DNA of 64,000 bases, taken from positions 1 through 64,000 of the forward strand of contig JABYQR010000095.1 in NCBI GenBank assembly GCA_022592445.1, in the 5' to 3' direction. A model generated the notes under the pieces. It saw only the letters and a program-made list of their open reading frames with translations, was not told where the DNA came from and made no database searches. Shown here in pieces: positions 54,849 to 64,000 of this stretch (the stretch's first letter is position 1; every line of letters begins with the position of its first letter). The position numbers were made by a program, and so were the translations under genes. This DNA is from Cytidiella melzeri. Its lineage: Eukaryota > Basidiomycota > Agaricomycetes > Polyporales > Irpicaceae.

Positions 54849-56524
54849 TTAGCCTGCTCTTAATTTTTGAGGCCTTGTCGCTTTCGGCTCTTCTGTAGCT
54901 GTACCTTTCCCCGCCACGCTCAGCATCGGGTCGAGAAGACCTTCATTGTGCATCTGAGATATAAATGTGTGGATGAACGGCTCATAGTCAAATGTCCGGT
55001 TGATATGCTCTGTCTGGAATGAAGCAAGCTCAGTACGTGCGGTCATCCTAACGAGAGAACAAGCATACATGAGCTCTTGCTGCGTTAGCTAGTTCTTCTT
55101 CGACAGCCACCTTTGCGGACATAGCAGCCCTCAAGCAGGTTTCCCATGCTGGGACAAGATTCCTTTGCGGCATATCCAATACGGACATGTCCTGCGTTAG
55201 TTTCCGCGAGGCAAAATTGCGAGCGAATGTCGGTCCTGGTTTCTGCGATTGTGCAGAGGTCTCAAATATTGACGAGCGAGAGGCATAGAGATCTGCCTGT
55301 ACCTTGAGTCGATACGGTTACACAAACTGTATTTCAAAGTTAATTTCGCAGCGACGTACCTTTTCTGACCAACCGTCAGGAAACGCTTCGTTTAACCTCC
55401 GTTCCAGCTGAATGCGCTCTCTCTTCAACATCTCCAGCTCGTCACTTGCCTTCTCGTATCGATCGTCGACGATGGCGAGCAAATTGAAGCTAATGTTCTC
55501 ACTGCCGCTAGCCATCAGGTGATGCATTCTTCTTTTGATAGCTGGTCGAACAATGTCCATCCAACCCTTGTGCGGAGGGGCACCCGCAGTCAGTTCATTG
55601 CTGGAGAAATCACCCACTTCCAACGGGCCACCTGGCCGCAAACTATCCAGTTCCCATACCCGCCCGTCCCTCGGAACATATCCAATGAAATGGTAGGACT
55701 CCTGCATGTTATCCGTCTGAGCCTCCTTTTCTTTCCGTGGACTAACCAAGACAGTTTTGCGTCGCTTAGCTGGCGGACCAGAGGCCTCCTTGCGTGCGGC
55801 TGCCCTTTGCTTTTTGGCATATTCAAGAGTGGATTTTGCCACTGAGTGCTGTGCACCTCGAATGTCTGCTGGCCTTGACATAATTCTTAGTAAAGAGCAC
55901 TTGCGGTGTTAAGAGAGGCATTCACCGTGCTAGAGAGTTGTGGGCTTCGCGGATCCACTGACAGTTTGTGACGGCAAGACCTTTCATCTGCATACGTTTT
56001 CAGCAACTAAGACGTGGTATGCACGGGCGCAGACTTCTCACCACAGGGTCCATCCCAGTTGTATCAGACAAGAAGAACTTCAAGTCATTCTCCATTTCGA
56101 CGTCGCTCAGGTTTAGTACGACATTCAGAACAGCCTGCGAAGCGCATGCGTCGCTACTGAGCTGATGGGCGTACCAGACATGCTCGGAATCTGGATCGCA
56201 CAAGGTGCGGTTATACTGAGACTCCGATGTTGTCTCTGTACCGTCGTCGTCGACTTCGCAAGGATAGCAGAATATGAGACCGCGCGGGTTGAGGTAGTCT
56301 GTCGCCCACGGTTCGATGTCGTATATTTCGGTCACCTCCAAGCCATGTATGCCGAGCTTGCGGATGAGGGTTGTGAAGACCGCTGAGTGGGGTATGTACG
56401 TTTAAATATTCAGTGAGTTGCCGTGCACAGGAAAGAAGAACCGACCTGGGTCAGATTCAATAACGGCAAAGGGTCCGCCAATGAGGTCGGTCGGACCTGT
56501 CTCAGAGGAGCCTACATCGACCAT
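54849..56524 (-). CDS. Ubiquitin C-terminal hydrolase, UCH37/UCHL5 type
   Basis: Exons 56524-56446, 56382-56042, 55987-55926, 55885-55360, 55302-55069 and 55028-54849; 473 aa. Cysteine deubiquitinase (peptidase C12). The catalytic set is complete: Gln and Cys in HQLSSDACASQAVLN (six residues apart), His in SYHFIGYV, Asp in VWELDSL. Unusual is a basic linker with PPAKRRKTVLVSPRKEKE between Cys and His parts, a likely nuclear signal. The C-terminal FDYEPFIHTFISQM resembles the UCH37 tail that binds Rpn13-type receptors, so association with the proteasome is likely. Introns 3 and 5 are only 40 nt. It ends 81 bp from the stop of the convergent MFS gene. Confidence 0.9.
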
Positions 56525-56862
56525 GGCTATTGAAAGACAGAAACAATGTGGTTCAGTGAAGTTGCCAATAGAGTAACACCTACTCACCCCAATGTATTCA
56601 GTGGGCGTAGCAAAGCTTCGTGTGGACTAAGAGCACTAGGCTGTAAGTAGCCTAAGTTTCGTACAGATGAGGCCATGATTTCACTACAAAGTAGAACTGG
56701 CTCACTCTGCGCTTTCTCAACTTGCAAGCATGTACAATGAGTGTGTGGGCAACAAGTTTGCAATCGCGAAGACGCGACGACGCGTTGATAGCGCTGAAAA
56801 CTTTAAACTGTGGCCACCAGCATTCAAACATTCGAGTGCAGCGTTCAGAGTCAAAGGCGCAC

Positions 56863-57809
56863 ATGTTTGTATTGTCTGTGATCAAAGTGAGTGTTGACTG
56901 TGTTAGGAGAGTTGAATGAACTCACCCACGCACGACAGTAGGACACAGTCGCCGTTCTGCCGTCCAATTTCGGGCTCCCACCAGAGCAGGCCATCACGAA
57001 CGAGCTGAACAAAAAATATGCCAACAGAGTGCTACACGACGTTGGACTGTGCATGTGCGTCTTTGACCTGTCAGAGGTGGGAGAGGGAAAAGTGAGATAT
57101 GGAGACGGTTGTTTGTGGTACAAAGGTGTGTTGCGGTCGTTTTTCTTTCTAGAAATATGTTCGCTTATGTGCGCCCTTTTTTGTTTGCAGTGGTCTTCCG
57201 GCTCGTGGTCTTCCGACCGTTTCCTTCTGAAGTTATTCTAGCCAAAGTCAAGTCGTCTGACGAGGAAGGCATTCGACGTACGCTAGTAGTCCATTCAACG
57301 TGCATTGACCGTTCTTACACCTCTCCTAGTGACTTTAGGGTTCTTCGACGACATCTACATCCCCCTTGTATACCTTCCCGAACCTTCCGCTTTGTACGCA
57401 TCGTGTTGTCACTTGAAAGGTATGATGCTGACGTGTTACACAGCGACCCAAACGAACGAGCTCATTTTTGGCTCATGGGCTCAGACGCTACGACTACCCA
57501 TGAGCTACTCGACTCAGCTATAGCGGATAGGATGTACATTGACACGGGGGAAGTGGTGCGGGTGCGAGTAGAAGCAGACGAGTTCTACGACGACGAACCA
57601 GGTCCTCCAAAAGCCACTGAAGGCGTGCAACAAGCGAAAACAGAAAACAGGAGAGCTCCGTACACCATTACGGTATGACACCGATCATCTCATTCGTTTG
57701 TCGCTGGATTTGAGTCTTGTAAAATATGCAGTGCTCAATTGCTGAGCAGGGACTAGGGCCTGTCGCGTGGTGGAGAAATGCAGGGGTCGAGGCGATGGAT
57801 GAAGGCTGA
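56863..57809 (+). CDS. RPC25: RNA polymerase III subunit RPC8 (Rpc25)
   Basis: Exons 56863-56886, 56942-57125, 57191-57277, 57330-57393, 57444-57672 and 57732-57809; 221 aa. It forms the stalk of Pol III with Rpc17. The N-terminal SHS2 domain begins MFVLSVIKDTVAVLPSNFG and continues NKKYANRVLHDVGLC. The S1 (OB) domain contains VVFRLVVFRPFPSEVILAKV, LGFFDDIYIPLVYLP and YIDTGEVVRVRVEADEFYDD. The last exon gives CSIAEQGLGPVAWW, the conserved family end, so the read-through stop at 57673 is not used. The first exon is just eight codons, supported by the conserved MFVLS start. It is divergent from the UCH37 gene, 338 bp away. Confidence 0.93.
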
Positions 57810-58394
57810 ATGTGAAGACAGCAAACAGTCCTCGACCTATTGACACAATCATCCGGGTCCAGTGTATAATACTAATGCTAACCCAGATAAATGTTGACGA
57901 ACCCCTGCACGTATAACTCTCAACGTTTGTTACGCAGCGGCCGTCGGGGTCCTCAAGAATTGCAAAATGGTACCGTAGCAAGAGCTGTAGTCATATGCTA
58001 CGGCAGACACGCTAGGCTTTCAGGCGACATCAAACGTGCCCAAGGTGGCCGAAAGGCACAGCGCAAACGAATGTGCGTCACCGTTTACAACCAACTCGTA
58101 TCCGTTTCCTTCAGATAGGCTTTGTCTTGTGAGTTTAAGGACTGTTTCAGCTCACATGACATTTGGCTCACTACTACACAACAGCTCGGAGGAGCTGTCA
58201 CTACTCCAATGCTGTCTGAGATGTAGAGCTCGGGCAAATGTACCGGCCGCGAAATCACGGTCTTCGAAGGGGAATGCTCCTACGGTGTGTAAGGACTGAT
58301 TTCGAGATATAACAAGACTGTTGATTGACTCGGAAATAGATGAACGTACTGTCAGGACGCCAAGGGTGGCCAAGGGATTACCAGACCGTCTAGT
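57810..58394. other. Spacer after RPC8
   Basis: No supported gene. Short frames exist on both strands without splice sites or family resemblance. Confidence 0.45.
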
Positions 58395-58565
58395 TCAGAC
58401 GACAATAGGTGCTCCGGTCGTGTTTGCCTTTGAAAGTGCAGTATCCTGTGCGCTGGTGAAAGAGATACCATTCTGCCGGGCAGGATGGTTCGTTGGAAAA
58501 GGCGAAACCTCCACCAACCTGAGAACTGCAATGCCAAGGATGAACGCAAACAGAGAAAGGAGCAT
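58395..58565 (-). CDS. Possible short secreted peptide, 56 aa
   Basis: ATG 58565 opens MLLSLFAFILGIAVL, a hydrophobic signal-like start, followed by a short polar tail that stops at 58395. It may continue through an intron, but no partner exon was convincing. Weak candidate. Confidence 0.22.
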   Translation of the reverse strand: MLLSLFAFILGIAVLRLVEVSPFPTNHPARQNGISFTSAQDTALSKANTTGAPIVV

Positions 58566-59015
58566 TGTGGACGACTTTCAGCCTACAGAATATGAATTTT
58601 CTGTGTTGTTGGTAGGTCAAGGAGAGCTTTACAATGCAGGCTAACGGGCTGCTGTGCGTATTCGGCGCGCCCAACAATGGATTAGGGTCTCATAGTTCTC
58701 CGTGAGCGGCCGCGCAACTCGGACATTGCAGATGCTGAACGCCTGCAGAGGGATAATGGCGTCAGTGTCATCAGTAGCTGTTCTCGCTGTGACGACTCTA
58801 TATCGCCGCGACACCTGTCAGGCTTGCAAGGTGTAGAGACACGATGGTGAGTGTTGAAGCTGCTCTTTGTGGTTTGTTCAATAACAAGCGTTTCATTGTA
58901 GTGTACACTGCTTCGATCCTCCAGTGCTGGCACTAGCCGCTGTGTTTTCTCTGAAGTTGCGCGTGAGCCATGTTACAGCAACATTCGCAAGGGACCCTTC
59001 TAACGGCATATGTAC
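58566..59015. other. Spacer before GNAT gene
   Basis: No gene seen. Confidence 0.4.
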
Positions 59016-59624
59016 CTACGCGGCAGATTTGGCAGCGTGATAATCGCGTGCAAGCAGCCCCATCCAAATCTTATCTACAAACTTGCCCTCCTTCCAGACC
59101 GCCTCGCGTATACGTCCTTCATTTTGAAACCCACTGTGATGGAGGGGGTGAAAGGCAGCAAATGTAAACAAATTTTGCACTCTAAGTGGGTTTGAGAGAC
59201 AGACTTACAGGTGCTCATACATAGTCACAGCGCGTTCGTTCGAACTCCACACGTACAAGGACAGCCTGTGCAAGGCAAGCCCCGAAAACGCGTATTGGAT
59301 TAACCAGTCCATAACCTCCGTGCCGAAGCCTTGACCCCACCATTTTTGGCTGAGAGCGACGCCTATTTCTGCGTTCCTGTCGAGTGGGTTGCGCTGGGCG
59401 AGCAAAGTGAAGCCCATCGCCTCTTGCGTTTCCCGGTTCTCGACGACGACGAATAGGAGGCAGTGGGTCATGGCATCCAGTCGTGCTTTGTGCCCCGCGA
59501 GGTTAGGGACGGTGTAGCCGTCGGTCAGGTTGAGCAGCACTGGATACTCGTCAAAGAGGCTGAAGAAGAATGCGTCGTCTGTGGGACGGTAGCCTCTGAG
59601 GGTGAGTCGCTTTGTTGTGAACAT
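59016..59624 (-). CDS. GNAT-family N-acetyltransferase (RimJ/RimL type)
   Basis: Exons 59624-59209 and 59133-59016; 177 aa. Acetyl-CoA dependent transferase of the Acetyltransf_3 group; substrate unknown. The start TKRLTLRGYRPTDDAFFFSL is the usual beta-1/alpha-1 region. AEIGVALSQKWWGQGFGTEVM contains the acetyl-CoA P-loop (Q/RxxGxG/A as QGFGTE). LHRLSLYVWSSNERAVTMYEHLGF is the conserved beta-6/alpha-4 part, and the splice lies inside EHLGF. The C-terminus REAVWKEGKFVDKIWMGLL completes the fold. Cytosolic, no targeting signal. Confidence 0.9.
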
Positions 59625-60526
59625 GACGCGTGTGGGTTTGCAGAGGCTTGGGCTGCGTGTAGGCAGGGGGTGGGGGACTGGGGGAACTGCAGCAAAGCCT
59701 GTAGACCCCGTCGAACTTGTTCCCGTGACTGCTGGAAAGCTTCCTTTCAGGAACCTGCGTTGTCCGAGTCGTGAGTAACAAAATGTCGATTCCCATGTGA
59801 AGGAGACCGCCGGACTGATAAACTATCAGAATAGAAGAGAAGCCACGCGAGATTCAGAACCATATTGACACTGCAGTCGAGTGATCAAGTCGCAGTGAGT
59901 TTACAAGATAACTTGAAGTTGGCGAGTATCATGTCACGTATGCCTTGCGGCGGCACATTGACTTGTCACGCTTCCGTTGTGGCGCAAAACGTTGAGATCA
60001 GTGCTGACAATAGTTTGGCTGTGCGAAACCGAGCTCACCATTCAAGTTGCCCCTTGATCGCAGCTCATCCATCTGTCGGGTGAATACCACCATCTCATGG
60101 TGGCTATAGATCCGCGACGACTTCTGGCCCATCGATCAAGGACCCACACCAATGGGGAGCTGGTGTCGGAGGTATACACACCTGAGAAAATCCTCTGCAA
60201 ACTCTGTCGGCACTGAACACGCATTTCGTTTTATCTTGACGCTATGAGTGACCAACTCCCAAACATACGTTCCCGGGATGAACATCAAATGGTACCTCCC
60301 CTGATAGAATCCTTCAATGGCTTCTGTGGCCGTCATTGTCGGAACTGACCTAAACCTTCCCTCCAGCCAACCTCAACCTGTCACTGCGCGGCCGTGATAC
60401 CCATAACGATCCTTCTACGAAATCCCGCAAATCTGAACACAAAAACCCCGCACAAGGACGTTTATTCACTACATTGTCAATTGACAGCGCTCACACCGAC
60501 CAGATGCCATCGATTTCATTCGTAAT
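59625..60526. other. Spacer between GNAT and sedolisin genes
   Basis: No supported gene. Probably includes the GNAT promoter and the sedolisin 3' end. Confidence 0.45.
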
Positions 60527-62926
60527 TTACAACTCCAATACAACCTTCATCAGCTTCTTAAAGTCAGGTGTTCCAAGCCCAGTCAACGGGTCCCACCCCT
60601 TCGTTGCCTAACAATCACATCAGTATAGATGGCGCGGTTTCATATTCAGGTAAGCGTGTTCAAAACCTAAGCTCACATTGAATCCCGGCGTGCCGCACCC
60701 TGGGTTACTGCCCTCCACGACATCCGTCAGCGCGTTTTGGCCAACGAGGTACAGCATCGGGTTCAACCATCCTAACGGAGGTTTCCCTCTGTTCAATCGC
60801 GCGTCGTTGAGCATGGAGATGATAGATGCGAAGGTTGGCGTCGCGGCCGATGCCCCGCCGATGCCGACTTGTACGCCTGACAGAAATATTTGGTAGTGGT
60901 CGCCCTGAGCAGAAACGTCCGGAATAGGTGCTCCATTGCTGTAAAAAGAGGGAGAACGTTTGTGCGTAAGCAGGAATGATGATTGCAGCATTGACAAAAC
61001 TCAAAACAAACTACCCACGGGTTGAAAAGGCCTGCGTACGTCTCCTTGGGGAATTGTTTGAAAAAGTCAGCAACGGCTGCGTCCGCATACGAAGGTCTTT
61101 CAAACTGCAAGAAGTCATCGGGTGACCACTGTCAGTCAGAACCTCGGGACAAATTTTGGTTTCGCACATAATCGCTGAACCCTCCGCCGGAAGCGAACCT
61201 CGTAGTGGCCACTTCAGGATTAAACCCTTGTGTCGCACCAACGGTAGTCACAAACGGACAACTCGCAGGGAAATTTGGCAGGAACCTCGTAGCGTTACGG
61301 CCGTCGTTGGTGAGACAGATTTGAGTGTCAGGGTTGGCACCTGCTACACCTGCGTCGCCTGAGCCGAAGAGGAGAGAGACACCACGAACACCTTTGCAGA
61401 GAATTGAGCACGCGTAGTAAGGTGCGAATTATAGTAAAGTGGGAGAAAGATACCTAGCTGAGCAAAGCTTTGGCAGACGCGGATAGCATAGCTTTTGGGG
61501 ACCGTCCTAAGCACGCTCATGAGTATCGGCAGCCAAGAATTAGCGTAGGTGCAACGCATTTCTGTCAACGTACTGCTCTTCGTCCCCATATGACGTTGAG
61601 ATAGTTTGAGGGATGTCCGGATGAGAGAAAAGGTACTCGAACCACTGCAGTAGACCAGCAACGGGTAACATTGCGTGTAAGTCAAAGGTCATTAGTGACA
61701 AGTAGTCCATGGACGCACGTCTAGATAGGGTTCATTAGAATCGGTAGCTTCGTTTGCGTCTGGAACAAATGGTGCCAACCCTCCAGTAGAGTAGAATGTC
61801 CTCGGAGTGGGAAACGTCAACCCAAACGCCTGTGGTTCGCGTTGTGATCAAGGCGAAGAAAAAAAGACAAGAGCTGCTACTTACGAATTGAACATCTAGT
61901 GCGGCTTCAGGGCCAGCGAGGGAGCTATTCTGCGGATTTATTCCCCCTACGCAAACGAGGTGCGTAAAAAAAAAAAAACAAGCAGGAAAGCCAAAAAAAA
62001 GAGCTGAACCAGTTTCTGCTCACCATTGATAAGGATCTCCTTGAATGTGGAGTTGAGGGCGTCGGGACGTTGCTGAGCATAGAACATTTGCAAATCCTCC
62101 TTGTTGGCGAACTCTTCTAGGTAGCCAGTGACCGCAATTTGATTGCCGTTAGTGGCGCTTGTTCTATAATCGACAGCGTTGTAAATCTGCTTCAGGCATG
62201 TCACGGTAATCTTGGTGGCGCAGCTGGGATCGATAGTGCTCTTAGATGATTGCTGGACACGTCGGCTGAGTGGGAGGAGTGCGTCTGACGTAGTAACGGC
62301 GTCTGGTACAACCGTCGCACGAAAACTCTGCGAGCGCGAAAATAGCGTCGTTGGCTGGATGAACTCGATGTGCAGATGCAGCTCCGGGGGTAAGCTGTAT
62401 TGAGTTGTACGAACAAGACGGGTACCATCGACATGTTCCCACATGTAGTATTTCTGGAAAAATCCCCTAGTAAAACAAACATATAAAAAACGAAATTGAC
62501 GCGAATTACCGTAGACAGCATTTTCTCAGCAAGTGAAACAGGAACCGCCAATTTAATCCAATCGCCAGCTGGAGACCTTTGCGAAGCTTGTGAGCTATTG
62601 ATTCCATGACCTGCGAGCCAATCTTCCACAGCAGTAACGCTTTCTGGTCTTGGTTGCACGAGGGCCTCGACTTGCGCCTTGGTCAAGAATTTCCCGTAAC
62701 TTGCGTGCTGGGGAGAGCTGATCTGGTAAAGTTGCTCTTCGAGCGCTGTATAGTTGGACTGAGGAAGGGCTACGCGAAGGTTCAAAATATGCTCGGGAGG
62801 TGGGGAGCCGATGTTTGCCCAAGACCGAACGGGTGTATGAACGCTTTCCTTGACCGTGGGAATCGACGCATGGGAGAGGAGGGCACAGGCGCAAAGGACG
62901 ATAGCTAAACTCAGTTGGCTCACCAT
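60527..62926 (-). CDS. Secreted sedolisin, tripeptidyl-peptidase type (S53)
   Basis: Exons in gene order: 62926-62510, 62453-62024, 61946-61885, 61829-61719, 61644-61574, 61506-61454, 61391-61168, 61104-61019, 60938-60677 and 60607-60527; 598 aa. Acid serine peptidase releasing tripeptides from protein N-termini outside the cell. Signal peptide (LAIVLCACALLSHA), then a pro-kumamolisin domain to about residue 195. The mature part starts near SCATKITVTCLKQIYN. Catalytic Glu and Asp are in GPEAALDVQ, oxyanion Asp in LFGSGDAGVAG, and Ser in GGASAATPTFAS, where the usual GTSAS motif reads GASAA. Calcium-site Asp is near GWDPLTGLGTPDF. The nine introns are 55-80 nt, all with GT-AG ends. Confidence 0.92.
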
Positions 62927-63882
62927 CCCTGTTTCCTCGATTCCGAAGAAGGTCAGCGACCCGACGTAGCTAGCAAAACGTTATAAGGAATAATCGCAGC
63001 GCCAGTGGATCAATAGTTGCCGGTGCCAGCTGCAAAATCATTGCGTTGATGACCAACCTCCCTGGATAGAATGCTCAGCATGGTCAACAACCATCTGACT
63101 CGTTGTACTTACAAGTTGATTGATCAAACAATAGATGTTTGTATATCACTTACACGATGCGAAAGGCACACGGAGGCGCGCACTGCAATGCGCTGCGACA
63201 GGCTTCTATCTGTAAGTAGTGCAGTTGCGGCTGAGAGAATGTAAAATCGCCTATATTGTTGCCCTGCCCGACGGTAAGAAATGACAGTTCCGAGCGGTGA
63301 GGCTGTATTGCAGAGCATTACATCTGAAGACGCTGTCTGCATTACGGGAAGTCATCATGACAACTACGCCAGGCTTGTGCACTTTGAGCTTCAGCGTCAG
63401 CGTGGAATTTTCTGTGACGGAACATATGAAAAGTCAGTATATAATCTGAATTGCCTGGCAAAAGTGACAACCACGCACTTTTGTTATATCATGATTCATT
63501 TTGTAGTTACAATCGACGAAAGTGAAATTTCGCACGCGTGACAAGTACTAGTGCTGCCCCGCAAAAATAAACCTGTGGTGAGAAGTCACATGCGTAAATG
63601 TGAGAAACGATCACAGCTAACAATCACCCAGGAAGGTCTGTAGTCTTCATCACAGATGCGAGATGCATCGTTATACATCATCTCTTGCACCCAGTCGATT
63701 CGCGCTCCTCTGAGGGCCAAGTAAGCTCACTGTTTGTTGTCTACCAAAGACGGCGTTTGAAGTTACCTTGGACAAAGTGCAGCATCGCACGCTGATATAA
63801 ACACGCCACCCGTCAATCTCCTGTAATCAGCACAGGCGAGCTCGACGTGAAACATCCCGCCCATCAACGAACACTATTCACC
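62927..63882. other. Intergenic region between divergent genes
   Basis: Holds the promoters of the sedolisin (minus) and the hydrolase at 63883 (plus). No other gene supported. Confidence 0.5.
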
Positions 63883-64000
63883 ATGTCGTCTGCTACATCT
63901 CCTCCTGTCGTCGAAGGCGAAGCCGACTTTCACTATCCTGCTGCGGGTAAACCTCTCAAGACCTGGTACAAGGTCACAGGAGAGCTCACTCCGACATCTA
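63883..64000 (+). CDS. Proline-iminopeptidase-like alpha/beta hydrolase, 5' part only
   Basis: ATG 63883 opens MSSATSPPVVEGEADFHYPA, continuing GKPLKTWYKVTGELTP to the window edge (39 codons seen). The EGEADF.YPAAGKP.KTWYKV.G start is characteristic of fungal proline iminopeptidase-like alpha/beta hydrolases (S33). The catalytic domain lies beyond the window, so the call rests on the N-terminus alone. Confidence 0.6.
   Translation, partial: MSSATSPPVVEGEADFHYPAAGKPLKTWYKVTGELTPTS

Noticed and set aside
58036..58644. Plus-strand frames between RPC8 and GNAT genes
   Set aside because: No splice model joins them into a protein resembling a family, and no start codon context is convincing.
1..64000. 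CRISPR array or prokaryotic operons
   Set aside because: No regularly spaced repeats with unique spacers. Introns, LTR elements and a Pol III tRNA gene show a eukaryotic nuclear genome.

Overview
The window looks like nuclear DNA of a filamentous basidiomycete (Agaricomycetes-like). The host genes have many 40-80 nt spliceosomal introns. Their predicted products (sedolisin, GH5 pair, UCH37-like deubiquitinase, RPC8, Rrp42, Cox8, prolidase) and the mobile elements (Ty3/gypsy chromovirus with chromodomain, Ty1/copia, Tc1, pogo-like transposase, RecQ-like helicase remnant) are typical of mushroom-forming fungi. All identifications are by reading the sequence; no search was run.

Left part (1-37 kb) is a nested transposon bed. 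A pogo-like transposase (3135-4069) is cut off by a nearly complete Ty3/gypsy element (gypsy-A, 4070-14040). After it come a RecQ-like helicase pseudogene (14649-16087) and a complete but broken Ty1/copia element on the minus strand (16204-25295). Next are a decayed Tc1 transposase (25666-26424), LTR fragments of another family (25296-27870 and 31989-32627), a solo gypsy-A LTR with perfect 5-bp target duplication (29093-31585), a lone secreted-protein ORF (34160-34627), and a Tc1 element (34841-36966) with a MITE nested inside it.

The most unusual content is a family of 1.68-1.85 kb sequences, here called BigL, found three times: 7584-9259 inside gypsy-A, 21637-23488 inside the copia element, and 29199-31028 inside the solo LTR. 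Each starts TGATACGCCC, ends CA, and is flanked by 4-bp repeats (one exact, two diverged). Removing the copies inside gypsy-A and copia puts the interrupted gag-pol reading back in frame. Two copies carry a TATA box, a conserved Cys-rich ORF of 174-180 codons, and a splice-donor-like site exactly 139 bp from the 3' end. The best reading is solo LTRs of a large-LTR retrotransposon whose LTR encodes a protein of unknown function; a non-autonomous mobile element with its own gene is the alternative.

Right part (37.6-64 kb) is ordinary gene-dense sequence. In order: a low-complexity ESDGGYLSE-repeat protein; tRNA-Thr(UGU); cytochrome oxidase subunit Cox8; a prolidase/Xaa-Pro aminopeptidase; two divergently transcribed GH5 paralogues; a small secreted protein; exosome subunit Rrp42; an MFS transporter; a UCH37-type deubiquitinase; RNA polymerase III subunit RPC8; a GNAT acetyltransferase; a secreted sedolisin; and the first codons of a proline-iminopeptidase-like hydrolase cut by the window end. 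Exon models were built by hand from GT/GC-AG sites, frame and family knowledge; all nine complete multi-exon models of recognised families close in frame.
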